The notes below the pieces were generated by a model. The model was given only the letters and a program-made list of their open reading frames with translations, made no database searches and was not told the DNA's origin. Positions 1 to 15,400 of a stretch of DNA of 64,000 bases are shown piece after piece (positions within the stretch are counted from its first letter, which is position 1; each line of letters opens with the position of its first letter). Where the stretch lies: contig NC_091173.1 in the NCBI RefSeq assembly GCF_040958095.1, positions 19,079,216-19,143,215 on the forward strand, written 5' to 3'. Both the position numbers and the translations under genes were made by a program. This DNA is from Procambarus clarkii (lineage: Eukaryota; Arthropoda; Malacostraca; Decapoda; Cambaridae).

Positions 1-11
1 TTTCATTCCAG

Positions 12-415
12 GTGATTGATGGTGATGTGTGTGAAGGACTGATACTCATTTTATGTGATGGAGGCTTTTATTTAGAACACAAGAATCAATATGATATTTT
101 ACTGCAGTATCTCATTCAAGCAAAGCCTATGGTTGCCACCCAAATAAAAAGTGTACTGTTTGCCGCCGAGTCTCTCCACGCTACCTCAGACTTTTTGCAG
201 ACGTCGTCATCACAGATAACAGAGTTTCTTGATCTTGCCGAGAAGGCTGTGCCTGTTTCAAGTATTCATCGGAGTAACGTGCTGGTGGAAAAATTTATCA
301 GGGGTGCTGCTAAACAGATTGCACTGGGTAATATGGACAAAGAAAAAGTAGAGAAATCAAGACGCCTACTGCTACAAATTCTTGTGTTTCCAGATGTCAC
401 TGTTAGGTTAAGTGG
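12..415 (+). CDS. RTTN: RTTN-like exon 1 of window
   Basis: It is preceded by a pyrimidine-rich acceptor (cattccag) and followed by the donor GTAAGA. It is open in phase 0 from base 12 ([10 protein letters not shown]...) and ends in phase 2. The translation is helical and leucine-rich ([22 protein letters not shown]). The gene clearly continues upstream, since there is no start codon context here. Confidence 0.85.
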
Positions 416-3400
416 GTAAGAAGACTGTGAACACAGCTTAATTTTGAAGGCTAAGATTTGTTGAAAATTTTCTTTTTGAAGTAAGCCCTATTAATGTAGT
501 ATGTAGTAATTAGCTGTTAGTTACATAACCCATTGAAAGTCAGTAAACACTTAAAAGTTAATACGCGAGAGTCGTTACAGCATAGATAAAAATTGAGAGG
601 TTGTAATGTAGGAATCACTATAACGAACCACTAAGTTGGTATGGCGAGTCATAACACCAACGAGTGGGCTGCCACACCCAAGCCAGCAGATGTCACCTCC
701 TTCCCTCCCTCAACACCTCACTTGCCAACATATTCCTCCTCCCACCATAATGTTTTTGCTTTTATTCACTATATACAGACGTTATATATAAGTATCTAAA
801 TGTTCTGTTCACCATAACTGTACAACTAAGCTGGTATGGTGAGTTGAGGCAGTAAGAGACGTAGCTACACACACAGCTGGCAGCTGCCTCCCTCACTGGT
901 TCAAGGCCAGACACACTAACATTTCTCCTCCAAGAATACTGTTTGTGATGTTATTACACTAATACAGATATTATATATAAGTATCTACATGTTTTATTCA
1001 CCATAACTGTACAACTAAGCTGGTATGATGTCTAAACAGCATAGTGGTCACTCTACACTGCATGACAGCGTCATGCATACGACACCACCTCCCTCACTAA
1101 AATGCCTCCTCCCAACATACTCCTTTTGCTGTTATTACACTAATACACACATTATATATAAGTATCTACATTTGTGTTCACCATAGCGAACCACTTAGCT
1201 AGTATGGTGAGTGCAGACAACAGGTGGCCACACAGATTCAGCAGATGACGCTACCTCCCTCCCTCCCTCAGCATTACTCCTCTCAGACAGCACTAATTAT
1301 CACAACAATCCTGCTATTATCACAATCCTGGTCATTTTTATCAGTCAGGGGGTCTTGTGTAATACATCACTAAATAATAGCAGTTACATATTTATTTTGA
1401 TATATTTAGGCGATGCTGTGGTCACAAGCTAACAGCAGTGCTGTTAGCTCATGCTGCATGTGCCAGCCTTGGTTGCTCACACAGTACTGTGGCTTTTACA
1501 CCTGGGGATGTTGCCTACGATTTTTTTTTTAAATGGAGTCTGTTTACAAGAGCCCTGGGGAAGCTGATATGAACCCCGTGTAACCGCGGGCCATTTGAAT
1601 CGTGCCCGGCATCTTATGTCGTGTATGTATACCATGCGCATGGTGGGACACATTACTCTGATCGTATATATATGCCATGCGCAGTTTAAGGGTTAATATA
1701 TGGATAACTTAAATGTGTTTATTATATATATGTATAAAACAAAAATAAGTTTTCATTAATATGTTGTTGTGTTCCATTTTTTATTGCAATCTACTTAAAT
1801 AAAAACTTTTCAGATATAAATCTGTTCAACGACTTGTGGAAGATAGTGTTGGAATATCACAGGCAGCAGACACCTCAATGAGTCGATCTCCAAGAATCCT
1901 CCTCCTCCTGTCAGCAACAGTCATCAGGCATCTTCTCTATCATGGATTTGTAGATGACAATGAAGAGGCAAGTTGTCTGGAAAAATGTGCACATGGTATT
2001 GGTGTTAGTGCAGTGTGATGGTATACATGTCATGAAGGTGCAGTCCACTTTTTTATGTAAATGCACTGAGAATGTACTTAAGGTTTGAATTAGTATACAT
2101 GTTAGTTGGTCAGTAAGTTATTATGGAGACCTTAAAAGCCATCCTTAAGACAATGCCAATTCAAGCAACAGTTCAGAGGATTTTGTTTTTAATTGAGTGA
2201 AGGTGTAAATTCTATTTAGTCACCTCTCTAAGGCCGAGGCATAATATGTATAGGTAGATATGGATACTAGTTGGAGGGACAGGATTAAAACATGGGTGCT
2301 GATCCCTCAGCCTCCTTTTCACTGGCATTATATATATAGTACACATGTACTTTACTGGATGGCTTCTTTGGAAGGTAGCCTTCACTAGGGTTTGTTTTCC
2401 CTGTGTTGAATCCTCCCTATCCTGTGTCATACTTGTTCCTATAGTGACACAAACACAGTTTGATAATTTAGATGGATATTTGATATAGTTTAGTTACAGT
2501 GGTATGACGATGGCGCGACTAGTCGTAAGATGCCGATGATAATGCCTGGAAAGACAGTGGTTTGTGATATGTTCATAGTTTTGTTGCCGTTGGCTGTTAC
2601 TTGTTGAGTGACTCGGTGATGCTTTGATTTTAGCAGCCTTATATTTCTGTTAATCAGACTGTTTGTAGGTCCAGGTTTTTGTAAATTGGTTGATGGGAAA
2701 GCTTGCCTGGTATCTGTTGGATGTCATTAGTATTTCGGGGAATCTCTGGGACTATACTGCAGATGTTATTAGTGGTTTGCAAGAATTGTGTAAATGTGGA
2801 ATTCCTTAGGATAATTTAAGTAGCTGCTACATTATTTCTATTATAGATAACTACAAATGTTTTATATATCTTCTGTTTGTTTAAAATGCAAAATCTATAA
2901 TCTTTGTTGACTCCATCTTTGATGTTTTCAGAATTTTGTGTTGGTTTATTTTATTTAGTTTCCATGGAAATAAAAATGTAATTATCTATATTTTTGTTTA
3001 GGTTATTAAAGCTGCCAAAGATATAATACATGGATTGTTGCTTGGCCATCCGCTGATGAGCACCCCTGTGTTGACTGCTGCGGTTCAGTGTTGGCGTGCA
3101 TGTCTCTCAGACCTCCAGTGTCTTTCTGACTCGTACACTAGTCTTGGTCGAACAATCATCAACCTCCCCTCAATTGTGTATGAGGGTGATCGTACATTGC
3201 AAAATATTGAGGTAAGAGAAAGTGCACATCCATTTTTGGATAAGAAAGTGAATAATTCTCCCAAATCATCAGACGTCGTGCATAATGTGTCTACATGATG
3301 ACTACTGTATAGTGAAACCTCAAAAATACAAACTTTTTTGTGGCAATGCCCCTTCTTAATTGACATTTCAAAATTTAAAATTCATAATTTCTATTTCTAA

Positions 3401-6400
3401 ATATAAAGTATACATATTTTTCAAAATAAATGAGACTTTGTGCACAAAATTTCTTTTCCAGGAGCTTTTCCAAGATTTTCCAGGAGCACGTCAGTCATGC
3501 CTGTTTCCTCCAACATTGGAGTGATTGAGATAAACTTCCTTCCAGCACATGCCATTTCTTCACCTAACTGGGGACAACCCGATGGTTTTAAAGTGTTTAA
3601 TGATTAGAAAAAACTTTGGGAAGAGATTTGTTCAAGGAAGACTACAAATGTACTTAAAAATTGTATATATACCCTTACATGAAAGAATGCATTTTGAAAA
3701 TCTTAACATTTTCTTGCAGCACTTGAAATATTGGCTTCAGTGCCTGTATTCACGAGATAGAGACACGAGAATTCAAGCTCTGTCACGTGTGGTTCAGAGA
3801 CTTGTAATAACTGGAGGCGACTTTCTTCCTGATCCACAAGACTTTAACCTTGCCATTCATCATGACCTCTTGATTTTGAAGAATCCCTCACAACTCTTTG
3901 TTGTGAACAATATGGCTGCAGAGGTCAGTTCATAATGAGTTATTTAATGGTATTAAATTTGGAATCCTTTCAAATAGATACTCGTTCGCTATATATTGCC
4001 CACAATATATACTGAATATATTGTGGACAAATATACAATTGTGTATATTGTATTTAGGAACACTTCATAATTTAGTGGCCAACTGTACCTTTGCCATGAC
4101 CTTATTTATGAAAAATACGAAATCTACTTTGATTGAAATTGGTGAATATGACAATGTTTATCTTCAGGAGAGTCGATTGATGAAGGTGATGGAGCTGATC
4201 CTCGGTAGAGGGATTGAGCCAGGGGTTCGTAAGGCTGCATGGTCTCAGCTGGCCTTTCTGTTAGAGGATCCCAGGCTTCATGAACCCTTTCTTGAGCTGT
4301 GTTCTCTCCAGTTTCTGGTGATGAATTTTGTCAACATGATGAAGGTAAGTTTTTAAAATTGAAAAAGTTGTATTTTGTACTTTTTTAATTGTCAAATGTT
4401 AGGACAAAACTTGAGCATCTGTTTTTGATACACAGATCTCCATTCAGAGAATACTGTTTCCCAAGAGATAGTATGTTTAACAATATCTATACTTTAGTAT
4501 ACAGTGTAACCTTGCTACTCGAACAGCTCCCAATGCAAACAATTTGGCACGCGAATGCTGTGTTCATGTTCGGTCCTCAAACGTAAACACGGGTTCCAGA
4601 TGAGTTGGTTTCCCAGTAGCTGTCGTTCGTGCACACCACCACTAGACTTCTCTACACTTTCTTGTGTTTTCTTGGATATTTTTTATATTAGTCATCATGG
4701 CAGCAAAGAAAATTAGTGATAAGAGCCAAGCCAAGCAAAAAGAAATTAGTGAGAACCACGATCGAGATGAAATAAGAACTCGGCCAAATATGAAAGTGGT
4801 GCCCACGTGTCTGCTCTTGCTACTGAGTTTGGTATGCCTAAATCTTGTTCTCTAATAAAAGAAATGTGTGCATAATGGGGGAAAGTGCAAAGTATTCTTG
4901 ATAAAAAAACACTGACAAAGCTTTGATAAATGTAGGGGGACTTCCCTGCCAAAGAATAACATTTCTTTTTCTCTGCCTCACCACCTTCCACATATGCAAT
5001 CAACTCTCCTAATTGTAGGTAAAGTGTATATAGTAATTGTATTTATTTAATATCTTAATATACTTATTTGCGTGGTCTACAATTGGATCCAATTTATATT
5101 ATTCCTCATGGGAATTTTTTTTCGGTACTCAAGCTGCCTTCAGGAACCAATTAAGTTTGAGTACTGAGGTTGTACTGTACTTTCAGGAACACTTATGTAA
5201 AATTTAGCATTATACTTTAGTACTATATTGGTGTAATTCACTGATAATAGCATTATTTTCATATATTATTATTAGCTGGTAGTTTGTTAAATTTCTATAT
5301 TTTAATGATCCCAGATATCTGACAGCATAGAATCTGTTTCTTTCTATATGTATACAGAAGGGATAACTGCAACAAGTAGGGACCCAGTTAGCCATGTTTA
5401 ACGTTAAGCTGTAGCTGTGTTTTCGGCAGCTATCTCTGTTTGAATTTTTTTGTTTATTTTTTTGTACCTTTACAAGTAATAAAAAGTTATATGGAAAAGA
5501 AAATAATAGGTAACAACAATACTATTGTATCATGGTGTTACTTTAAGGATTTTATTTTAGCTGTGGATTTTGATGCCATCCCAACAGCCGAGAGTGTGAA
5601 TATGTTACTATTTACACTACTGTACTTACTGAATAGGAATTGTTATTTGTTTGTAGTGAAACATATTATACAATTTGTTTCTTGAAGGATTTACTTTACT
5701 CCGAGAAACATCGTTTTTGTAGCAAGTAATTTTGTTTCCAATTAACTAATTTTAGTGGTTTGTTAGTTCAGAATATGGAGATGAACCTCCATGCTTTTCC
5801 AGTTACGTATTTCTTATATGCATCTTTTGTGTGTCATTTTTGTCATAGTTCCATTTACCAATGTATATTATGTTGCTTCCAAGACTATATTGTAGTGAGC
5901 CACAGAGTCTGAGGAAAGAGCTTTCTGCTTTAAACACCTGCTGCGCTAGATTATAAATTTTACCCGAGGGGCCGGAACAGGAAGCCAGGGCTTATTATAC
6001 TTCAACCTCCCAATGGTGCAAGTCCGTGTGTTTTGTATGTTGATTTCTAAGCATTGTAAAATTGTTTTGAATGATGTATGATTTAATAAATGGTTTGTAA
6101 TTGCTTTACTGACACCTTTGTGAAGTGGGGCTTTTTCAACAGTTCAGAAAACACTGTTTCCTTCTACAGTGCTATATTTCCTGAATACAATAGCAGCCTA
6201 TTAATCTGGATGCTGATATGGCAGATTTTGCATAAACATCTGAAACAATTTTGTCCACTGGATTTTTCCTCCAAATTCAGATTAAAAAAAAATCAGAATT
6301 CAATGCAAGATGCAGCAATATTTGTATTGTTATCACATAAAATAATGTACCATCTTTTATAACTTTCTATTCTTCAATTGTATATATTGAATTTATAGGT

Positions 6401-9400
6401 AAACAGGCAGTTTAGTATATTGTGGCACAAGTTGACCCTCACAAGGCCAATAATTTCCACAATTATCTTCCCACATAGCTACCACATTTTAAAACCCCTG
6501 TCCACCTGAACCTTTGATTGCTCCCAACTGAAAGCGCGATCTTTGTATTGGATTGTGCAGTACAGTACTATAAACGTACATGTATGTAATATTTGCTATA
6601 CGATAAAAAAACAAACAAATTTTTTTATGATAAATAGCTAAAATAAGATCAAATTTGGGGAAATCCAGAGTTCGGGCAAATTTGGATCGGGTCCAAAATT
6701 ATATACACTAATGTGGAGTGTTGAGGTTTGCCTGTATTGAAGTTTAAAGTGCTAATGTTTTTAACTTAATTATATAGAGTTATAGTTTAAGTAAGTAATG
6801 AGTAAGATATTATAGATTAGCGAGAGGGCTTTAAGGTTTATCTCTTGCAGCGTGATGGGTCACAAAATGTGTCAGTGGAGTACTTACCTGGAGCAGTGGA
6901 ATGTCTGAGGTTGCTGGCTACTAACTCTGCTCACATCAGGACAACATTGCTCCGAGACGAGGAGGTCTTGTTGTGTGTTGTTAGAGGTAGGTTCCATGGA
7001 GAGTTGCAAACTGTTTAATTATTTTATTATTTCAGCTACAGTATAAGCAAAAATGACTTAATATATACCAAACTTTTTGTTTCAGCTGCCCGCCTTTATT
7101 ATGCAGATGAGCGTACCAGATGTCAAGCATCTTGTTTATTGGCTCTTCTCCTCTACAATGATGTCATTACATATTTGGAAACTAAAAAAGATAAAAATGC
7201 AGTGAATGCTGGTGAAAAAAATTTCATCTGTGTACCAGAACTCTTGTCCTCTAGGACTCATTTGCCGTTTGTATGCGATACTTACATTTGGCTTGAGGAG
7301 TATGGTTTATGTGAGGAGATGAGAACAGTGCATCACATTCTGCAGGAAAAAGATTGGCCAGTGCTTGAGTTTTTTAAAACTGTGTGGACAGCAGCCTGTG
7401 TTGGTGGAATTGAACACATTGATTTGGCCTTTGATCAGCCATCCAAATTCTCTGTTAATTTGCAGCTCAGTAAATATGATGCATCATTATTAAAGTCATC
7501 AGTTTTAAGAGTAGCCATGATGGAGTTGCTTAAAAACGTTGAGAATGCCACTTCCCATCACGATGTGAAGAGAAATATCAATACTCTGAGCTTTTATATT
7601 CAACAAGTGCAGTTTGCATCATGCAAAAATGAAGAATTTTTTGTTTCCAATCATTGGACACAAAGCCTCCAGCGCTTTCTCACTTCCCGGCCGAATTCCT
7701 CTGTTGACGAGCAGCTCCTTACACATATATTGAACTCTGTATCCATCAGTCTTTCAGTAAGTGTGCAAAGATTTTTTGATGACTTGTCCAATATAAATCT
7801 AGTTTTTAGTTTTAAAAATTATTTATTTTCTCATCAGCTTAATTACCAATTATTAAAACATGATTGTACTGTATTTAAATAATAATTAAAATGGCATTTC
7901 TTCATCAATAGCTAATTAGTCACTGTTGCATTTAAAGATATTACAGTATTTGTATAATTCAGAAAAGGGAAGTAGAGTATTCTACATTCATAAAGCTGTG
8001 CCTCATCTTTATTTAATTTTTTGTAAATATTTGTGAAGCTTCAAGTAGATTGAAAGATTGAATGTGTGTGTGTGTATGATTAAGTATTTGTCATTGATTG
8101 CCTGTTTGTGGTTAAAATGAGTAAAACTATGCTTGTGGTGCGTCATCGATTAACTGAGTTCAGGCCCCTCGGATGATTCCTGAGCCAGCACCTGTATTGT
8201 GATGCAGTTTGGACATCTACATAATATTTTTTTTTTTTTTTGGGGGGGGGGGAGGCAGTTGAGTATTTCCATAAATTTGAACAAGATTATTTTTTATAAT
8301 TTTTTTTCCAGATATACCTACCACTTGTGAAGGGTAGTCAAGCTCTCTGTCCACAATTCCTTCCGCTGCTGCTGAATGAACTGAAGAATCAGGATAGTGC
8401 CTTACACCATACACTGCAGAATGCAGGTAAGCTTTTATCTTTGTAAGCGTTTAGCACAACTCTATTAACAAATTTTAAATTTTATAGCGTCTATATTTAT
8501 TCCATATATATTCTTGGGATTCCTGCTTAATTGGATCATGGTCCACAAGGAAATCAGATGTATATAAAAGATTTAGTTCTGCATGTAAGGCAGTTGCAAT
8601 GCATTCTGGTTCAGATAGGAGTACAATAGGAGTAGAAGATCTCTTGGAACATATACAAAAGTGTGGAATTGAGACATCCAGCAATAATTTGTACAGTATT
8701 TGCCAGAGACCACAACTTGGCAACAGTTATGCATGAAGCTTGCAGAGAAGATGGTTTTTATCAAAGTCCTCTACTGCGTACCACACCCAAGGGCAAAAAC
8801 AGTTAAGAACCCAACTGTGGTATCAGCAGATACCCAATAGCAGAAATGTGGTATTTTTATTCAGTCTTAAGCTGTACCACTCTGCATGCTTCATATCCCC
8901 AAGGAGCTGTACCGTACTGCCCAACACTGGAATTAACAAATTGGTACAGAGACCAATAACAGGTTACTAAGACTGCTGTTGTCCTTTTGTCAACATACGA
9001 GGAAACAAATGCCCTCAAGTTTTTAAAATGTGACTTGGTGGGAAACCAAACCAGCCACAACCCCAAATAATGGTAATACAACTATAGGCACTCAGTACTA
9101 GTCACCTTCACCAGAGGCCAAGGCAGCAATGTACTATAAAATAATAGTTCACGCTCGAGAGCAAGTAAGTAATTATCAAAGAAGGCACCAAGGCAAGAAG
9201 GTTATGTAGCACCATCAAATGTGCGGGATAATCAGAGAGCGCTACATATCACTGAGGATGCCACTATGAGAACAGAAACACATAAGGTGAACGATATCAA
9301 AAGTATCTGATTCACCAAGAATTCTATCGAGGGACAAGTGACTGCAGGGGATGGTCGGAAAGCAACACACACGCTTGTCCTGGAAGTCAGGACATTCATC

Positions 9401-12400
9401 AAGGATATGCACAACTGTAAGAGGAACAGTGCTGTTAGGACAATAAGGAGCAGGACAGCGCTCCATTAGGTGTCTGAGTTAAGCGTGTATGGCCAATACG
9501 CAACCTTGCCAGAGCTGTTTCCCACCGCCGGTTACGGAGGTAGAAAGAAGGCCTTAGGGACACACTACTCTTAAGAGTACCCAGTTTGTTACCAGTAACA
9601 GAAGACCAACAACCCTGCCAATGGGCAAGGATGGAGAAATGAATAACTGGGTAAAAGTTGGAATAAGGAATATCTTTATGGGAGATGGGACAAGTGCGGA
9701 TAGCTTCCCAAGCGGCAGTGTTCGCACGCTCATTTAAAGAGAAACCAATATGGCTGGGAGCCCAGCAAAACTCAAATGTCTTAAATCTACTAGAGAGAAG
9801 AAACAGCCAAATGTTGAATCTCGACTACCACTGGATGGACTGGATTAAAGGACTCCAGAGCCATGAGGGCACTGAGAGTCAACTACAACCACAAAGGAGG
9901 ATTGACAGTGAGAAAGCAGTAGATGAAGAGCATAGAGAATAGCGTAAAGTTCTGCCATGAAGATGCTAATCTTCGGTGGCAGGCGACATATAGGTGTAGT
10001 CAGGAAAAACAGAGTAGCCTACACCGCCTGCAGACCCATCGGTGAAGATGGAAACGGAGTGGGAATGTGAAGAAAAGTGTTCAAGGAAAAGGCTTTTCAG
10101 AACTGTAGGAGGGGTAAACGTTTGAGTGATGTGGGTCAGGGATTTGCAATATTGAGGAAGGGGGACCCTCTACGGGGGTAAGGACGGAACAACACGAGGA
10201 GAAATATTAATAATCCTAACCGAAAGAGAAACCACTTCTGAATACAGTACCACAATTTGTAAAGAAATCGGCAAAAATACTTTGGTCAAATATAGACAGT
10301 TGAAAACACATGAAATCATTTCCTGGATATGATAAGCATGGGTGTATCGTGTTAACAGTGTGTTTCAATGAACGAACAAGCCATTTTATGTTAATCTGGT
10401 TGTGTGACTGCATAATTTGTCAGACATAGTGCATAGCGCATATCCCAAAGGATACCTGATCAACCAGGCTGTGACTCATACGTCAGGCTGCGAGCAGCCG
10501 CGTCTAACAGCCTGGTTGATCAGTCCAGCAACCAGAAGGCCTGGTCGACGACCGGGCCGCGGGGACACTAAGCCCCGGAAGCACCTCAAGGTAGCCTCAA
10601 GGTAGGTAATGTGATAAGGCTTGAAATGTTATAGTTCAGATGTTGCCCAGGAATGAGCAAACAGAGTTTGCTAAGGCACCCTTTGGTGTTGGCTAGGTAA
10701 CTAAAGAGGCATTATACAGTATATACGTATTTAGAACATTTATTGTTTGGGCATTTATTGTAATATTCTACAGTGACCATTCCTTGACAATTTAAAATAT
10801 CTTGGAAGGCAAGAAAGTGATATATCTCAAAAATATTAATTTTTCCATGTTTGTGTGTTTAGCTAATTTAAAATATGTATTATCATTTACTTTAGTAAAT
10901 ACACAGTCGGATGCACCTGGCGAGTCTGAACGCAATCATCTATTGCAGCAGAAAATATCTGTATATAGTATTTTTATATTGTGAGCTTAATGAGAATAAT
11001 GAAGTTCGGGATATTTTAGACTGTAGTATGTATTTGAGTATGTCCTTGCAGTAGAATTGTATAATACTTGCTATTTTCATTTACTCTTGAATAGAGTAGT
11101 AACTGTTATTATTGTAGGTGGTGTCAAGTGGCTGGCCAGTGATCCAAGTCCTCGAGCCTTGATGTCTGTGCGCTTGTTCCGGTCTGTAACACGGCTTATT
11201 AACGATGCACTCAAGTTTGTTGGTTGCTGTGATACTTGTGGGGATGCCTTTGGCAGTGCTGCTTTGGATCAACTTGTTGCTAGCTTAACCACCAGGTTAC
11301 TCCCACTACTCACCGCTAGTAATGACCTTCATTACTATAATCTAGGTGGGTACAGTATTTTAAACACGGTGAATTTGTAAATATGAGTCTTCACTCTACA
11401 AGAGTGATTTAATTTTATTCACAAAACATGTATGACTTTTTTTTGACAGGTAGTTTGTGCCTTCATGCACTCAAGTCATATTTAACAAAACATTTGTGCT
11501 TTATGTCATCTCTGCAGGATTGATCATTGAAAGTTAGGTAATATTACTAAACAGTTTCAGTGCAGTGGGGATCTTTTCTTAAGATGCTTAAGACAATGAA
11601 GCCTTAACAGGTGAATTGTGTATTGTCTATTGTCTTTGTGCTCGTACTTTTGGCGACTTGAAAAAGACACCTGCTGCATTGAAGATGAGAAAGCTGCACT
11701 GAGCTGGCTGTTGCCCAAAATAAAGTAGGACATTTCCTAAGAAGTATAAGTGAATGTCATGCTCAAATAGAACTTTTTACCTATATTTGAGGCCTTAATT
11801 TTATGTTTAAAGATGGTGACATAAGCAGCTCTCTAGGAGAAATTTTACCTGTTGATTTAAATGGTTGTTCATCTTTTATATGTGTACAGGTATTTCAGGA
11901 ACAATCAACCACTCAAAGTAAAGGCCAGCTGTATTTTATTGGTTGCTAATTTTGGAAGCAATGTAAAATTTGTTGCTTATTTATGGGTTCAATGTTGTAT
12001 GCTTCTCCACACACCACAAATGTATCATACATTTATTGGTAACGAGTAATGCTGTGTATATTACCTAATTCCTCCTGTCTCTCTTTTTGTAAGAATAATT
12101 TAATGAAGGTGAAGAAAAGACCCAATATATGTTTACAGCACCTTCATAAAAGGATGTAGGTTCATCTGAAAATGTGCTTTAATAATATACTTACACATAC
12201 ATTTGGTCTTTGTTATTTTTTTCACCTTTATTTAAACACTATGGTATTGTAGTAAGTTTCTCAATAGTATTGAAAAGTACAGGTGTCAGTTATATATAAT
12301 GTCCAAGTTTTTTGTTGCAGTTGTACTTGGCTGTGTGTTGGAATGCCTCGTTCATGTAACAGAGTTGGGTTGGCCTGGTGAAGAACTCTCACATCAACTT

Positions 12401-15400
12401 GTACAAAGTCTTATAAGGTAAACAAAATAGTGTATAGGTATCACTTGACAATATTTATCTTGCAGTATTTGGAACTTTAACATTTGGTGAAATGCAGAGG
12501 TACTAATAGAGCAAGATGGTGCCCTTACTCTTCATTACTGCAGATTACTATTATGTTTTCAACTTGTGTTTTATGTATAGTCCACAGCACTACCAGCGCC
12601 TTGGACTAAGGTCAAATTGTTAGGCAATATTTTACTTTCAGTGTACACTAGTTACTATGCATGGTAAAGTGTTCAATTTGATATTGTTTTTAAGGTAAAA
12701 GATGTACTTTATGTTGGTATTTTCAAAAAATACAATAAAAGCAAAATAAAATGACAAAAAGAAGTGAATTAAAATTAGCCAACATGACTTTCAAAATTAC
12801 GACTACAATTGTCGTCGGAATGTTCTGGCATTTTGAGCACATGAAAATTGTAGGCGTCACAAAAATGTTAAAGGGTTTAACTTATAATAAAGAAATAGAG
12901 TGGAGTAAGTGTTTCTTTGAATGATCTTTGTGAGTGTAAGTCATGTAAAGATAATGTAATAAATATCAGTAAAGGATAATTTAATTCATGGAAACCCTTA
13001 TTATAAATGGTGCTGAAACATGCATTTCCATATTTTTTATAATTTAAAATCTTTGTTTATTTATTTTTTAGTTAGTAGCTGATATGTATAATGTTTGATT
13101 TCTTTGTATGGGCTAATTTGTCTTACATATGAACAGGTTGATTAGCACATTCCATGTTGGTCGAGGAAGAGCACACAACTCATATATGGGACGGATGGTG
13201 ACTTTGTACTCTTCAATTGCTCTGGTGCATTTGCTCTCTAACCCAAGAGGTGGTCTTACACAGGTGAAGTGCCCGGTACCCTTTCAAATGCTCTCCTGTT
13301 TAATTATGAGTCTCTTCCTTGATGATTTGTACTAATATACACTGTGCCCTTAATAATTAGCCGGTTCCAGTACACAGCTATGAGCTGTAACTCCATGTTG
13401 CCCAACTATTAGCTATCTTGACTTTGAATCTGCATAATTGAGTATGGCGGTAATTGTATTACTTGTCTGTTGGTATTTTGTTATTTGTCTTGTGTTCGTA
13501 CCTGTTGCTTCTGCTTTAATAGAGAAGGCAACAAATGATCCATGTTACTAACCTTGTCTATTAGATCTAATCTTGTTTATTAGAGGTTCATTGTCGGCTG
13601 TACAGTGACCCTTCCATTTGTGAATTTAATCCGTTCCAAGAGACGGTTCACACACCGAAAATTCAAAAACCGAAATCATTTTTCCCGTAAGAAATAATGT
13701 AAATTGAATTAATCCATTCCACACGCTCAAAAATATTAACGTAAGAATACATTTTATACAGAATACTACTCATAGGTACCTTACCTTTATTGAGGACTCT
13801 TGTTGACATATGGAAGACGGTAAGGAGGGCGGGGAGGAGGAGAGGTGTTAGTGTTTGTAAAGGGAGTCCCCTTCCTTTATAACATCAGGCAGTGATGACA
13901 TTTCTGGGGTATTCTCTCTCCTAACTTTTGCAGGCATACTACTTAGACCTGGTTGTGGCTCACTGCTTGCTTATCTTACTAAGAATCTGTCTAAAGACAC
14001 TTGTTTTTCCCTACATTTTAACACTTGTCTGTAGTGAGATATCACATTGTCATTAAAAAGGTTAATACAACGGCCTGCTACAGCTTTATCTGGGTGAGTT
14101 TTTTCAGCAAAATTTTGCAGTTCTTCCCATACTACACACATTTTCTTAATGAGGAAGGGACATCCTCTACTCACAATTATTTTCTTAGCTTGAACTTTAC
14201 CACCGACTTTCATGGCATGGCGAGCGTGGCAGTGAAGGAGAATGGCAATGAGGGAGGGAGGGTGGCAATGAGGGAGAGAGGGAGGGACAGAGCATGGTAG
14301 TGAGGAAGGGAGAGACAATAAGGGAGGTTGAGCCAGTGAGGGTGGGAGGAAGATTTCTCTGATGAAAATTTTAATTTCAAACTGTCATATGAAGGGAATT
14401 TTAACATTTTATCCTGTGACATGATGGGAAATATTTCCACCAAACTGTGAACCATTTCAACATCCTAAACAAATCTGCACATTCTCCGCTTCAGCGAACC
14501 AGAGTTTGTTAAAACGGGTGAGTAAGTCCGGCCTGAAGTGTGCTCGACCTAGCCGGAGATTCGCCAAATCGAGGTTGCACTTTATATAACTGTCCACATA
14601 TCAGAGTCCATGGTTATAATATTCACTAGTTTCTGGCTATCATTTACCTGTGCAATGGTTTCCACAAGAGTTGTGAATGGGAATTGAATTGACTTGTATG
14701 GTTTCAGTTTAATGTGTGTGTGTTTGTGTGTTTCCTTTATCATTCCTTCACTTCAGCTTATACCGAGCCTGACAGGTAGCAACCCTCATCAGCACCACTG
14801 CTCTTCCCAACGACTAGCCACTTCTTCCTGTGCCTATTGGCATTATTCACTGTTTGGGTATAGGGTTTTAATAGGTATGGTTTGATGGTGGGCATATGAC
14901 CTGTATTTGTGGGTCATGCAGACATGTTTGTTCTTCACAACTATGTATGCTAGTGTCATAGGAGTCAAGAAGGCATTGGGTTTTTGCTTAGATAATGATT
15001 GAAAATATTTAATTTACATTTTGTGTTAAACATTGTGCTGGTACTGTATATATTGCCAATTAAATGTTCACATCTGTTCAATATTTAGTTTTAAAATAAA
15101 AAAAATTAGCAAATTTGTGATTGTAATGGAATATTTAACATTTCTTCAGGATGTTGCAACAAAGTCAGGTGAAGAGGGCTTGCTAGACTGGTCTTGGTTG
15201 GTCTCACTGTGGGTGTACCGGGACCCTACTGTGACCAGTGTTGGGCTTAATGTAGCTACTGCTCTAATTACTCAAGCTACAGGACTGAAGCTACTCCACA
15301 GCAATCTTACCCAGGTCTTGGGAGGAGTGTGGGGCGCTGCTTTAAGGTACGTGTCATTGACGAGATTAATAAACGGGCTTACAGTACAATATCTTGAATC

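Noticed and set aside
3085..3366. Minus-strand frame over RTTN-like exon 3
   Set aside because: The plus exon has matching acceptor, donor and phase; the minus reading has none.
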